A stretch of DNA of 64,000 bases from Atrina japonica (GCA_030159075.1 BROG01000296.1:608501-672500), one strand, 5' to 3'; positions 1 to 11,516 are shown, numbered from the stretch's first letter. Made by a program: numbers and translations. The notes: generated from the letters alone by a model not told the origin.

Positions 1-766
1 ATACACAACCATAGGTGTTTTATGATTAAAGTTGCATGTTGTATTGATGTTTACAACTTTGTACGTGTACTTCATGTGTATTTACGGTCATTTAAGATTT
101 AAACCGAATCATAAACATTTGTCGGTCTTTATTCAAACTGGTGCACACACAGGTATTACAGGTAGAAGGTAAAAAATAGGCCTTTTTCTACGTCCTATTC
201 CATTCAGTATTGTCGGAATACTTTGTACTCAGATCACGTGACGTGAGCAGATATGTGCCCTAGTTAACTTCCGGTTTCGTAATGTTTACATTTATGACAT
301 TCAATGATATCTCGTTTCGGTTAATTTGAAAGAGAAAAAAAAATAGCTAAATATTTATTCCTGTAGAGATGACAAGTGCCATGCCTTCCCTGTACTCTGC
401 TTTTTCAAACCTGGCTCTTTCTACCGTATATAATCTATATTTCTGATCGTCTATACAATTAATGCCTTAACCGGAAATGATGCAGGACACAATTTCTGTG
501 AAGCTGCATACCAATATGACAAACCGTGACGTAATGGAAATCTCGAAAAAAAGGCCTATTACGGAGTAAATACAGGAAATCTAACACATTTTCTTTACAA
601 AACTTACTTGCATATGTAGATTAAGTATGTGAAGTAATGGGACAGAGATCAGTTGGTATACCTTTGTCCTAAAAGGTTTAAACTTTAAGTGTTCTCATTC
701 ATTTAGTTTTCTTGTTTCATTCATAACTGCGAATAATGAAATCGTCTTGCATATTCATAAGTCTGA

Positions 767-768
<2 letters not shown>
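1..768. other. No gene seen; possible fold-back element at 175-560
   Basis: AT-rich DNA without a credible reading frame. One structure stands out: AATAGGCCTTTTTCTACG near 175 is mirrored on the opposite strand by a GAAAAAAAGGCCTATT block ending near 560, and the next 15-20 bases also pair imperfectly. That would make a roughly 385-bp fold-back element. No second copy was found in the window, so this is tentative. Confidence 0.35.

Positions 769-803
<35 letters not shown>
769..803. repeat. Poly-T tract (T35)
   Basis: Uninterrupted run of 35 T residues. It could be the A-tail of an old retroposed copy on the minus strand, but no element body is recognisable next to it, and simple slippage explains it equally well. 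Confidence 0.95.
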
Positions 804-806
<3 letters not shown>

Positions 807-1352
807 CCCGCATGTCATGGTTTGTGACACGATAAAGATCTACGTTTTCCGTATACAAACATTCTGTATCAAACTCTAGTTTAATAGCATTCGGTTATAG
901 CCTTTGTATGCTCCTATTTGCATTTTGCCAAGCAGTTACAGTTTAACGACGAACCCGGGAGATAAAACGATGTATTAATAGTCCGAACTGATAACACGAG
1001 GACAAAGCACGCGAATGTCGCCTGCTTTGTACCCTTCATATTGCAACTGATTTCATAATTAAGCATCTATTTTTATGTGAATTTTATAAATTGACTTTTG
1101 TTGGTGTCACTAAATAGTTCTTTTAAACATTAAAAGAATTTCACTTTAGTCATGATTAATCTATTAAGCTTACTTCTTGTGGTGTATTCTACAGTACGGC
1201 TTAAATGAAAATTTACGATTAGGTGACAATTTATCTGTATATAACACAGTAAAAGGACGAATGATATTTTTCAATGTCACTGAAAGTCCAAAAAAGATTT
1301 ATTTTCACTTACACTCCTTCGATGACTCACTGCAATGTGTGTTCTGTCGGTC

Positions 1353-1436
<84 letters not shown>

Positions 1437-1453
1437 TATATATATATATATAT
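1353..1453. repeat. Compound microsatellite (CA)~40 then (TA)~9
   Basis: About 82 bases of perfect CA followed by GA and then TA repeats. Reading frames crossing it give poly-Thr/His or poly-Cys/Val runs, which are artefacts of the dinucleotide and not proteins. Confidence 0.97.
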
Positions 1454-2186
1454 TTGCATAACAAATTATGATAACAAATAATTCTTCGTATTCAAGTATG
1501 ATAGCAGTAATGTCCTTCTAAAAGCGGTGGGCATTACTTGTTTATCCCTAGGAGTGACAATAACTAACGTATTTTCCCTCACAACTAGCACTTTTTGTAT
1601 TCTTTGACTCTCTGGATACCCAGTCGCACAAGACACTGTTAATTTTAACTCATGTTTAGTATATCGGTTAAACATTGGTTAAATACAAGTTAAATATGAC
1701 AAAGCATTGATCAGCGTGGTCCTGGTTTTACACGACTAACTGCACATTAGAATAACGACCGAGGTCGTTGACAATACATGCAAACGTTCTCGATCGTCTT
1801 GCAGACCATCATCGGCACCTATACAACAAGCCAACCATTAAGCTTCTGATAGATCCGTACTGTAAGTTCTACGGTACAATTTGTTTAAAGATCATGTCAT
1901 TTTGTATTTGTTGTACTCTATTATCGCCAATTTATCAATGTCACCTGCCTCTATTTTCTTTTGACTATGATGTAAATATGTACAACTTACATAATGGTAT
2001 CGCATGGTTGTTGGGCTTACTATCCCATGTAGTAATAATATATTTGCAATTTTTTTCAAACTGTGATTTATTTTCATTTCCATTGAATAAATCTGAAAAT
2101 TCAAATAAGGAATATGCATTCCGGTTGAATTTGTTAGTTTTTAAAAGACATTAGACTAAAGCGTTTGACTGGCTTAACAGTAAGTT
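1454..2186. other. No gene recognised (128-codon open frame only)
   Basis: The stretch holds a 128-codon open frame at 1768-2154 on the plus strand. Its translation is rich in Leu, Ile, Phe and Cys, shows no domain I recognise, and has no clear splice signals. I read it as a chance frame. Confidence 0.5.
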
Positions 2187-2207
2187 GGGGGGGGGGGGGG
2201 GGGGGGG
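2187..2207. repeat. Poly-G run (G21)
   Basis: Twenty-one consecutive G residues in otherwise AT-rich DNA. The run could form stacked G-quadruplexes and is a likely sequencing or assembly error site; the true length should be treated as uncertain. Confidence 0.95.
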
Positions 2208-2555
2208 CTCTGTTAATCCCTAGCAAACGAAGTTTGGAGCGAGTATAGCGCTTGACTCGTATTTACGTACATATGTTTAAAATGTTTTTGTTATTTCTCA
2301 GGTCAATTTTTCTAAACTTCATATGACAACATCTGGCACAAGTTCGCGTTTGGTGCTGATTACATTGGATTGTCCTTGGTTACAACCGTTAAATTACCCA
2401 AAGAGTTGGTTATTCTAATAAAAACAAGAATGCAACCTCGGTCTATGGATGACGGAAATCTGATTTGAAGTTTACACTAGTGGCACTAAATAGCCCTGTA
2501 GTAGTTGAGAGAAAATCTACACAAAGAAAATGGATAAAGCTTTATGTCTACCCTC

Positions 2556-2646
2556 GTAACCCTTTCTACCCTATAGACCATAACAGACTGGTCTTAAACA
2601 ATAGAAAAGAGCATACCACTCAAATATTCAGGGGTGAAAGGGTTAA
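2556..2646 (-). mobile_element. MITE family G, copy 1 (piggyBac-like, ~90 bp)
   Basis: Short element with inverted ends: the left reads GTAACCCTTTCTACCC and the right GGGGTGAAAGGGTTAA. The interior matches the copies at 38571-38662 and 57414-57504. The expected TTAA is intact on the right and degraded to GTAA on the left. Confidence 0.7.
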
Positions 2647-2689
2647 TTTTCACAGACATGTTTGTTTGTATCTTCCATCATATTTCATT

Positions 2690-2800
2690 TGGCCTTTTCA
2701 TTGAGCTCGAGAGGTGTCCATGCAACATTTGCGACGAGTGTGGCATGTTAATAGGGAATGCTGACACCTGGTCCTATCCCATACTTCATCCCATAGCAAT
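2690..2800 (+). mobile_element. Repeat family L, copy 1 (5' part)
   Basis: Begins CCTTTTCATTGAGCTCGAGA and matches the 5' part of the copies at 50855 and 61922. It sits between a G MITE and an H MITE. Family L is unclassified; it lacks obvious inverted ends and may be a fragment of a larger element. Confidence 0.6.
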
Positions 2801-2808
2801 GGTGCCTA

Positions 2809-2899
2809 AACCTATTTACCCCTTAAGGCACATTTGGACTGGTCCTACTCAATGATTTACAGACGAGTTCATCGTTTTCCATGGGTTGATGAGCTAAAG
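2809..2899 (+). mobile_element. MITE family H, degenerate copy 1
   Basis: The core words CACATTTGGACTGGTC and CAATGATTTACAGA match the H copies at 31099, 44079 and 61518. The ends are worn and the TTAA sites are lost. Confidence 0.6.
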
Positions 2900-3204
2900 G
2901 TATCATGTTTTCATTTTTTTATTTACCAAGAGTTATACCATACAAATAGAAACATGATTATAAACAGCTAATGTACACAATCACGACGATTACGTTCCGA
3001 AAGAGGATATCATTAAGATAAATAATAGACACTGCACGCCTCTTCAAACCAGAATATCTAAATTAATTGGTATACGCAATCACGCTATATTGGGTCTAGC
3101 TAGACGTTAAAGTGATATCATGGAACATGAAATGTATTGAAGTCAAAATGGTGTATTTACTTTTTATATGACATGATGAAATCAAATGAAACAAATTTTG
3201 AGTT

Positions 3205-3403
3205 TTGAATAGCCACACTCAACAATTGTTCAGTTATATGGTGACGGGAAGTTTGTTGGAGGAGAAAACCCCATTACAACGTAGAAATCACCAGCCAGTA
3301 AACTGGCAAACTTTCCCACAATATTCAGCTTAGCTAGGTTTCAGCGGGATTCGAACCTGCGCTGACATGAAGTGAAAATTTTCATGACCACGGATGCCCC
3401 CTC
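3205..3403 (-). mobile_element. SINE family B, copy 1
   Basis: tRNA-derived SINE on the minus strand. The head lies at the high-coordinate end with a B-box, seen here as GGGATTCGAACCTGCGC. The tail near 3205 holds the family's conserved CACTCAACAATT block. The head is slightly shortened compared with full copies of about 250 bp. Confidence 0.8.
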
Positions 3404-3517
3404 AAATGATATATATCACTTAATTTACATACATTCAGAATCAAACATGACGCCATTGAATATTGCGAATATTATCCTGGCAGTCAGGGCAACGTCAGTT
3501 TTTCTAAATTACTAGGT

Positions 3518-3625
3518 TACTTGTTCCCATCCCGTTTGAGATTTGTAATTATTTTCCGTGTTGAAGTCGCCATTATATTCAATTTGTCATATCCTAATGG
3601 ACTTGGAGTTTTGGTTATCCTTTGG
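3518..3625 (+). mobile_element. Repeat family L, copy 2 (3' part)
   Basis: Shares TCCCATCCCGTTTGAG and CCTAATGGACTTGGAGTTTT with the 3' half of the copy at 50855-51055. The 5' half is absent. Confidence 0.65.
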
Positions 3626-3820
3626 TTCTTCTATTTTTTTTATTTGAATGATAAATACCTTTTCTAGTTACTTTCCGTTCTTCGGTAAATAAAATTGAAT
3701 TCTAAAGAGTAAATGGATAAAACTAATATTCAAATGGTATATGTGTAATGACAAATTCAAAATAAATCAAAATTTACCTGGGAAAACCGGATTTTCAGTT
3801 CTACACGTTGAGACCGTTAT

Positions 3821-3995
3821 TATATAAAAAATATCAGATACCAAGGTATAAATCTTTAGGATGTCAAGGATACAAATACAAAACTGGTAAAAATTGGACA
3901 AATACGGACCTCTGGAAATCAAGAAATGGGATGGGGTGTCATGGAGGAGTAAGCATCCATTGTTGACCGGTCACACCCGCCGTGAGTCCACAGCA
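3821..3995 (+). mobile_element. Dispersed repeat family A, copy 1 (near full)
   Basis: Reference copy of a ~170-bp unclassified repeat. In order it holds ATATCAGATACCAAGGTATA, then AGGATGT, GGACAAATACGGACCTCTGG, TCATGGAGGAGTAAGCATCC and a GACCGGTCACACCCGCCGTG tail. Ten further full or partial copies occur here in both orientations. I see no tRNA boxes, no inverted ends and no coding potential, so its class is open. Confidence 0.8.
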
Positions 3996-4220
3996 AAATC
4001 CAAATGAAATACGTGAGGAACGAATCCTCGTCAGAATACTTCTTCATTTTTATTTTATAAAGTACTAGGCAAACTATATATTATTTATATCAGTTATATA
4101 TGTGTGTGTTTTTGAAAATTACAGGAAGAAATAGATTAATGGATTGCAGAATATTGAGAAGGTTTAACATGAAAATATATAAAATGGTAATATCAGGAAA
4201 ATTGTATACGTTTTTTTTTT

Positions 4221-4471
4221 TAATTTGAATTGTGTTTTACGCCACACCTCTACAATTTTTCAGTTATATGGTGGCGGTCATTTTTTTTTTGGTGGATGAG
4301 AGAACCCGGATGCAATGTACCTGGTAACAGACCACCGACCTTCTGCAAGTGAAATGGCAAACTTTCTCACAAAATATCAGCTTAGATTCCAGCGGGATTC
4401 GAACCTGCGCTGACCAGAAGTGAGAGACATCATCGTTCAAAGCGCGATGCTCTATCCACTCAGCCACAGAA
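4221..4471 (-). mobile_element. SINE family B, copy 2 (near full length)
   Basis: Full-length minus-strand SINE. On the element strand it starts with a tRNA-like A-box, visible here as GATGCTCTATCCACTCAGCC. The B-box follows (GGGATTCGAACCTGCGC on the plus strand). The body contains GAACCCGG and the tail CTACAATTTTTCAGTTATAT. The head resembles a Ser/Leu-type tRNA. Pol III transcription from the internal boxes and LINE-dependent retroposition are the known mode of such elements. Confidence 0.85.
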
Positions 4472-5125
4472 TAATAATAAATAAATACAAAACGCAAAAG
4501 TAAATAATGAAAACTACGACCTATTGGTTACATATGAATGGAATTCGTTTTATTCGTTTCGAAACTTTTCACATGAATTTTGATACTCTTTTTTATATTT
4601 GCCTACACCCTTCATCTCTGACAAATCCCAAATCAAATTTCGTCTTTATAAATGCTAACAGTGTAAAGGACATACGAATTACTCACGTAGAGAGACGTTT
4701 AGAATTTACAAATTCTCTAATCTATATCGCCAGTCTACTTCAAACGTGTCACAGAGGCTACTCGGAAGTACTCTTATACGTGTCAAAGATAAATGTATAC
4801 TTGAGCGCCAATTTGACATTTCCTTTTTGCAATTGCTTTCGTTACGTCATTTTTGGCGTAGTATGTACATTTCTTATCATATAACTTCGATAGAGATGAT
4901 TTTTTATAGAATAAATAAGAGCAATATAAATATGATAATAAACACGATAATGTTTCAATAATCTAAGGTTTTACCAAAAAAAAAATATATATATATAAAC
5001 CTCGATAGCTTCAATAGCAGATTATCAACTTACACTATACTAATTTATGTTAGAATTGTACATTACAATTCTATACATAAGATTTACAGTCAAGTCCACA
5101 ATTGAGATAATCTTGTTGTAAACCT

Positions 5126-5129
<4 letters not shown>
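4472..5129. other. No gene recognised (125-codon open frame only)
   Basis: A plus-strand open frame at 4507-4884 encodes 125 residues rich in Phe, Ile and Tyr with no recognisable motif. A short A/TA tract lies at 4976-4998. Nothing else is supported. Confidence 0.5.
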
Positions 5130-5218
<89 letters not shown>

Positions 5219-5230
5219 GTGTGTGTGTGT
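5130..5230. repeat. Compound microsatellite (GA)~43 then (GT)n
   Basis: About 86 bases of perfect GA repeat followed by TGAGT and a short GT run ending at 5230. Confidence 0.97.
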
Positions 5231-6386
5231 ACATGTAAATCTGAAATATACATTAAGTTATCGAGCGGGTGCTCCATAAAGTGGAAAATCAATCACAAGT
5301 GACGTCATGCATATGTCCGCTTTCCAACAGGAAGTAGATAATTGTTATTAGAGTAGATGTTCTACTGGACGCCTATAACTCTTATATTATTAGTATAATT
5401 AAAACACTGGATATTATAAACCTACAGTATAAGTACAGAAATTTAGCTATGATACATGCCAATTGAATTACTTAATATAGGTTTGTTGTATTCCATGCTT
5501 GTCTCAGTTTTAATGAAGGCAGGATTTCATCGACATTCTCATAATCGTATGCGCAACTCGTTATCGCGAACATTTAAGACATAAGATGTATTGCGTTAGA
5601 TTATGATCTAATGAAAGATGTAGACATGAATGCACAGCGTTATCAAGCTTTCAAGTTATTCACCTACAAAACTTGATACGCTTGGGGCTTGTGCTTTTGT
5701 GGAAACATATTGAGACCACAAGCTGTTTCCAAAACATATGTAAGATATAGTTAGAAATTAATGAAACAGAAATTTGTTATTTTTACATGTTTTGCTTCAA
5801 AGGAATAAAGTAGAATATCGACGAAACCGTCTTACAATGGGAGATGAAGCTGTGATTTAATTATTTTACAAGTAAAGTGTTATCTCGCATTCGGGACTCC
5901 CGATATCACGGACTGTGCTTTGATGAATAACTTTAATCACTGGCTTTATGATACGTTTCTAATTTTTCTATTATTATGCATGCAAGTATTCCCATACAAT
6001 GATTGCCTAAGTGAAGGTTTGATTCATTTTCAAATATATAACGAAAAACAGAATTATGCAAGTATTTTATATTTTGAGGAATTTGTAAATGAAAGAAACT
6101 ATATTATAAAAATATATAAAAATGGTTGCAAAAATGACCGAAGATGATAATACCTTCATTGACATTTTACTACAATTATAAAAGATAGATCAGAAGAATT
6201 TTCATTGTATCATAGTATGCTACGACGCGATATGAACATCCATAAATTTTTAGAATTTTATTTTTAAATGAATTTAAAAAAAATGTACAACGACGTTAAT
6301 AAATGGAGATATGAAAGCAAAACATGCATAATTAAATTATATTATACTTCATCATAATTCTATTGGTAAATAATGAGTATTTTAAC
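5231..6386. other. Unassigned AT-rich sequence
   Basis: About 1.15 kb with only short open frames and no repeat recognised from elsewhere in the window. A 75-codon frame at 5920-6147 has no recognisable content. Confidence 0.6.
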
Positions 6387-6491
6387 TACAGGGGAACCTT
6401 ACCTATATATAGACACTCGCTAAAGATATCATCTCACTAATCAGACCACTTTGAGTTAATTAGGTGGTCGTATTAGCGAGGTTCCACTGTA
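6387..6491. mobile_element. MITE family F, copy 1 (105 bp)
   Basis: Starts TACAGGGGAACCTTACC and ends GCGAGGTTCCACTGTA, an imperfect terminal inverted repeat flanked by TA. A central hairpin is formed by AATCAGACCACTTTGAG and its partner TTAGGTGGTCGTATTAG. TA flanks and CAGT ends fit the Tc1/mariner group, an inference without a transposase. Confidence 0.75.
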
Positions 6492-6507
6492 TTTCGATAT
6501 TCCTTGG

Positions 6508-6870
6508 GTGATATTGTTTAATAACCACCAGGTCGTTGCCACTGCTGGTGGACTGTTTGAGTCCCCGATGGTATACATAAGCCTAGAACCTGGTATTTCG
6601 GTACCAGCTAATAATCTTATACTAAGGTAATATTTGGCATCGAGAGCACATTTACATTTTTTAAAGTCTTCTAAAGCTAGGATAGCCATCTTTTTACAAA
6701 GGTTACTCTTAGACGTATTTCGATTATACGTTTAGATTTATTATTTGGCCTTGTCTGATACCACTTTTTCTTTAGAAAATGTATTTAAAATTTTAGCTCA
6801 ACTGATGAAATCTAATTGACAGAAACAATTGTTCTGAGTATTATAACTTTGGTATTATGTTTATAATATT
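6508..6870 (+). mobile_element. Repeat family E, copy 1 (near full, ~360 bp)
   Basis: Contains CCACCAGGTCGTTGCC, TTTGAGTCCCCGATGG, the middle block TTATTTGGCCTTGTCTGATA and the 3' block CTAATTGACAGAAACAATTG, ending GGTATTATGTTTATAATATT. Copies at 33598 (full), 23395, 45451, 51214 and 52385 show the same order. Truncated copies keep the 3' end, which suggests 5'-truncated retroposition, although no coding sequence or A-tail is seen. Confidence 0.75.
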
Positions 6871-6918
6871 AATAGAATGATATTAACAAACACAAATTAA
6901 TTCACTAAGGCAATACTA

Positions 6919-6937
6919 ATAATAAATAAATAAATAA

Positions 6938-6970
<33 letters not shown>

Positions 6971-6971
6971 T
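6919..6971. repeat. A-rich (AAAT)n low-complexity tract
   Basis: Repeated AAATA and A-run words over about 50 bases, shortly after the E element. Confidence 0.9.
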
Positions 6972-7031
6972 AATGTTTTGGTTAAGGGGCACCGCCGCTT
7001 TGCTTAAAAGTCGCTGAATTTACCTTTTTGT

Positions 7032-7096
7032 TTACCCGCGACAAATCATATTCCCCTCGGTCTTCGCCCTCGGGAAATATGACTTGCCTTGGGTAA
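7032..7096. repeat. Palindrome family T, copy 1
   Basis: TTACCCGCGACAAATCATAT through CCCTCGG pairs with CTCGGGAAATATGACTTG and CCTTGGGTAA, leaving a loop around TCTTCGCC. A related half-copy lies at 39972-40030. Probably the core of a fold-back MITE whose outer boundaries I cannot place. Confidence 0.55.
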
Positions 7097-7769
7097 GCAA
7101 ATCCTTATGTCTCCTTACAACCATATGATGTATAATGTACATTTACAGACAAAAAGTAAAGAAATAAATTCCACCAGAAAATGACATAAAAACATTATAA
7201 AATATCATATAAAGAAGAATACACTTATAAAATATGAATATAGAAGGTTGCGAATCAAAATGGAAAACATTTATAGTCACGAGAGCAGAAAAAAAGAAAT
7301 AAACTGTAAACTTTACATTAAAAAGAAATTTATTTTAGGGCCATTTTCCAATATGAAAAATGGAAGGAATGTGGTGCGAATGTTTTGTGGTCGTACATTA
7401 CATGTTTAGTGTATTGTAGTATAAAAACAATACCTTTAGACAATTATTAAAACATTTTATGTAACAATTATGCATGTTGGTAGCCATATGTACTTTGGTT
7501 TGATGTATAAATGATGCCTTTCAAAAATGAGTTAAAATTACTTATGTGGAAAAAAAAAGAATATCATGCTGACATGTTGTAAGGAGGGCGAAACTAGGGC
7601 AGCCCGACCCTAGCGCAAACCAATTATATATTTTGTTTTTGGCTATCAATAAAAGAATTGTTAAAACTAAAATAAATATAAATAAAACAAATAATAAAAA
7701 AGTCATTATATGAAAGGTTGAAGTGCAAAAATAACGTTGTAACTAAAAGGAATATTTCCGTGAATTTAA
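7097..7769. other. Unassigned AT-rich sequence
   Basis: No credible gene and no repeat shared with other parts of the window. Confidence 0.6.
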
Positions 7770-7907
7770 AAAAATATAAAAAGTATCAGATACCAAGGTA
7801 TAAATCACTAGGATGTCCAGGATATAGGTAAAAATCTGGTTAAAAATGGACAAACACGGACCTCTTGAAATCAAGAGGTGGGATCAGGTGCCATGGAGGA
7901 GTAAGCA
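7770..7907 (+). mobile_element. Dispersed repeat family A, copy 2
   Basis: Runs from GTATCAGATACCAAGGTATA to GTGCCATGGAGGAGTAAGCA and then stops before the GACCGGTCACACC tail found in other copies. Confidence 0.75.
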
Positions 7908-9217
7908 CTGATATTGAAAATCGTCATAGATAGCGCGCTTTAATTACACATAAACGCATGGAACACGTGTCGATTATATTTGTTTATCAGAATTATGTCT
8001 ATTTGTATTTATTTTACATTTTGACACTGTCACTCCCCGATTCATTAATTATTCTTGTAATGCAACCCTGTTCGGAACTTCTCTATTAATAATGCGATCA
8101 ATGAAAATAAAATAGAGTTTCTAGTGTCATCCATTGCCGGTACAGTTCATCGTCTGCTCGTGTCATCTAAAGTCATGAAGTCAACTAAAGGTGGAGAAAG
8201 GATTCTAAATTCTTTGTCGGCATTGTTACGTGTCTTTTTTATTTTTTTATTTTTTTTTTATTTAGATATATGATAAAAAGTTTATATTATGATAATATCT
8301 ATATATCATTACTTCATGATGGATTGGATAACATCCATATTTGTGGATATTGATAGAAATACCTTGTTACAACCACCAGTGTCGACAAGACTATTAAAGG
8401 TGATGCTTATACGAACTATGGCATTCTAGAGTTAATAATTTAGATTTAAAATAATTTATTTAAATGGATTCAAAACAACTTAATTTTTCCTATTCTATTC
8501 CTATTTAGTATACTCTAAATGTCATCCTTGGCGTCTGCCACACACTAAAACATTAATAGTTAAAGTAAAAGGTCAATATATTATTGATAGCTATAATTTT
8601 TATAACAATTCCAAGTCCAATACTTTCACTGTTTTATACGCAGACATGTACACAGCAAATATTTTCAAGACGGAAATCTCGATACATTTTTCTATCAAAT
8701 ACCAATCTATCAATGCATAAAAGTCAGAGGAACTATAATATTTATCGAGCAATGTCTGCTAGGTAATATTTTATAACCTCGTATTAAAGATAAGTTAACC
8801 ACCAGAGGAAAACAACATAAGCTCCCATAAACTACCTTATATACGAGAGCGCCAGTAAACAATTGTATATTCTCCAAAATGAAAGCGATATCCCATAGTT
8901 ACGAATGTCTTAACGTCAGCAAACATATTAATTGTATCGATGTTTCCTTAACAAATGAAGTTTTATTGTAAGACAGAATTTCTCGAAGGAATACAAATCT
9001 GAATACTGATTTACGGCAGCAATGACAGTTTATCTTTTCATCTCTCATTTAACGACCATCATAAAGTTCAGTCATTTAGTTTGCTTTTATTTGAACATTT
9101 CATATCATGTTTACTGGCTTCTATGTGTATGACTAATTAATTACAAAACAAATATTTAGACAGGAGCAATCTCTACTGGCTTCCATTGAAATGTTTACTT
9201 CAGTTATATGATTTTAC
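7908..9217. other. Unassigned AT-rich sequence
   Basis: About 1.3 kb with no recognisable gene. A 60-codon frame at 8584-8766 has no motif. T-rich patches occur near 8235-8265. Confidence 0.6.
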
Positions 9218-9535
9218 TAGAAATATGAAAATCAAAGATACCAAAGTATTAATCTTCAGGACGTCCAGTTTACAGTATTAAAGTCTTGTGAATATTGGAC
9301 AATCCTCGCGGACCTCTGGAAATCCAGAGGTGGGATCAGGTGCCATGGAGGAGTAAACACTCCCGGTCACATCCGCCGTGATGAATTCAAATGAATTAAG
9401 TGAGAAATAAAATCACCGTCACAGTTGCTACAAACGACGCAGCCACCGCAGGTACCTCAACATTTCATAGTGAAACAATCGCAAACAAGAACATTATACC
9501 GACCGTAAAATTTGAGGAACGTTGATATATGCGCG
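9218..9535 (+). mobile_element. Dispersed repeat family A, copy 3 (long form)
   Basis: Holds the A core, with GGTGGGATCAGGTGCCATGG at about 9331, the tail CGGTCACATCCGCCGTGA, and then a further ~150 bases. The extension includes GCTACAAACGACGCAGCC and TTCATAGTGAAACAATCGCA. This second part matches 43380-43565, showing that family A is longer than its common ~170-bp core. Confidence 0.7.
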
Positions 9536-9664
9536 TTTTTCAATACGTTTTTCACTATGAGACAATATGTACATACATTCTTTAGTTGTTAAAATATTAT
9601 AATAATAATGGTTAATCGAATTGCCATCAATACAGAGATAGGTATAATGAAGACGTATCAGTGT

Positions 9665-10097
9665 ATATTCGAAACCCCATGTCCATTAGGAGCCGGCCTG
9701 GCTTAGTCTGTAGCACGCTCGACTCTTGATCGTGAGGTCGTGATTTCGAGTCCAGCCGGCGGCAGATCGGTTTCCTGTCCTTCGGATTGAGACAGTAAAA
9801 CCGAGATCCCATGTCACAGTAGGTGTCGGCACGTTAAAGAGCCCTCACTGCTCAATGGCCGTAAGTGCCGAGCGTAGGTCAAAATTTGAAGCCCTTCACC
9901 GGCATTTGGTGACGTCTCCATATGAGTGAAAGATTCTTGAGTGGGACGTTAAACAACAATAAACAAACAAACAAACCTAGTCCATTAGAATACGACAAAT
10001 TAGATGTAACAACGGTCTGAACACGAAAAACAATTGCGAATCCCGAACGGGATAGGATCGGGTGTCCAAAGGGAGTCAGCGTCCCCCTGTTAGCATG
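9665..10097 (-). mobile_element. Repeat family L, copy 3, split by a SINE
   Basis: Minus-strand L sequence begins at GAAACCCCATGTCCATTAG (9671-9689), is interrupted by SINE C, and resumes at GTCCATTAGAATACGACAAA (9980). It continues through AATCCCGAACGGGATAGGAT. The nine bases GTCCATTAG are present on both sides as the target duplication of the SINE. Confidence 0.8.
9690..9979 (+). mobile_element. SINE family C, copy 1 (full length)
   Basis: Complete tRNA-headed SINE. The A-box region is CTGGCTTAGTCTGTAGCACG and the B-box region GTGATTTCGAGTCC. A central block follows with ATGTCACAGTAGGTGTCGGC. The 3' part GGCATTTGGTGACGTCTCCA ends in GGGACGTTAAACAACAATAA and (CAAA)n. It is flanked by a perfect 9-bp duplication, GTCCATTAG at 9681-9689 and 9980-9988, and sits inside repeat L. 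The central block is shared with SINE D, as in the known SINE superfamilies with conserved central domains. Confidence 0.9.
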
Positions 10098-10247
10098 CAA
10101 GTAGTTGTCATAATTTACTTACCATTAAAATTAATTGTATTAATTATGATATAGCTATTCTAAAACAATGCCCTACTATCAATTAGAAATGTTATTGTTG
10201 TATCATGCCCTCATTAGACATTTTCTCTATTGCTAAACGTTTACAAA

Positions 10248-10248
<1 letters not shown>

Positions 10249-10313
<65 letters not shown>
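10249..10313. repeat. Compound microsatellite (CT)n then (TA)n
   Basis: About 48 bases of CT repeat with one interruption, then eight TA units. Confidence 0.96.
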
Positions 10314-11316
10314 GAGAGATATATAGATTTCAGTGTTTGCGAATTTTCTAGATATCGATACCGAATTATAATGATAACTGAATGGAACTGATTCAACATT
10401 TGATATGGGAACTTTACTGTATGGCAATAGTGGCCTTAGTTATATGACAATAAGAACATTTTCCTTTCAGTGTATAAATATATAACAAATAGTGGTAGAT
10501 TTGTTTGAAATTCGCTCAACTCACTTCACATTCTTCTTACTTTTACTTTATACTTTCCAGTATTTGTTTGTTTTTGTTTTTTGTGGGTTTTTTTTGTTAC
10601 TCAATTTAGAAAATAATTCTGTATTACGCAAATTGTTCCATGTATGTACATTATCTTTTATAAAATCAACACGGAGAGGGGATACTAAGTCTGCTGAAAA
10701 CCTGTTCCCAAAACGTTTGCTGTACAATTTGCAAATAAATATGTATAAACCTAACTAATATCGACACAACATTATACATTCAACCAATGAATAAAACCAC
10801 ACAAACAGTTCTGTTTTTTCTTTGTTCCTTACCATTTAATGATAATTATGGTGATATTCTATTCATCCATGTGACGCCAAACATTTTCATCAAATTATTT
10901 TTGTAAAATTTACAGTGACTTAATTTCCATAAAATGACAAAATGTAAGATAGATCTGAAGTAAAACTGACTACCAAACGCAAATGAACAATTTTTGAATG
11001 GCTTCAGGCTCATGTTAGATTTCCGTCATCGACGACTGTCTGATTTTGATTGATTACATAAATTTATCACCTAAAACAAAATTCAATAATAGAACGTGAA
11101 TGTCGTTTAAATATTAATAACCTCGTAACACATCTGAATTAGATTTCCCTTCTGTTTTGCATTTAAGATAAACTATGGCGTAATTTACATTTGAGAGATG
11201 TATTGATAAACAGTTGTATCACTCCCAAGGATTGACAAATTGAATACCATCATTTCCATCTCAAAACAGAAACAACAAACAGCAACGATAATATGTTTTG
11301 CTGGTTGTTATTAGAA
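10314..11316. other. Unassigned AT-rich sequence
   Basis: About 1 kb. An 88-codon frame at 10492-10758 is Phe/Leu-rich because of T-runs and shows no domain. No dispersed repeat recognised. Confidence 0.6.
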
Positions 11317-11516
11317 TACAGTAAAACCGCCTTATACCGCCACCATCTGCACACCCCAATTTTGACATTATAAAGAGGTTTGGCGGTAGGTTGGGGAAAC
11401 CTTAAATGAAATTATAGGGGAAATTGGAAAAGGGAACTTTAAAAAATTGTGGCCTAAAGCGAGGTAGCATATGAAACGAGGGGGAATCATAGAGAGGTTT
11501 TACTGCACATGAAACA
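11317..11516. mobile_element. MITE family F, subfamily 2, copy 1 (~200 bp)
   Basis: Begins TACAGTAAAACCGCCTTATA and ends GAGAGGTTTTACTGCA, giving terminal inverted repeats with a TA flank. The interior (GGTTGGGGAAACCTTAAATG) matches 33991-34179 in the opposite orientation. The ends are those of Tc1/mariner-type MITEs; no transposase is nearby. Confidence 0.8.

Noticed and set aside
1177..1471. Overlapping open frames across the CA repeat
   Set aside because: They are mostly Thr-His or Cys-Val runs generated by the dinucleotide; no unique protein part is recognisable.
2710..2770. CxxC-like residues (ICDECGM) as a zinc-binding domain
   Set aside because: The sequence is a copy of repeat L, and other L copies do not keep the frame or the cysteines.
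9690..9765. tRNA gene at the head of SINE C
   Set aside because: The same head occurs at 47130, 52966 (minus) and 58876, always joined to the same body and tail, and target duplications enclose the whole unit.
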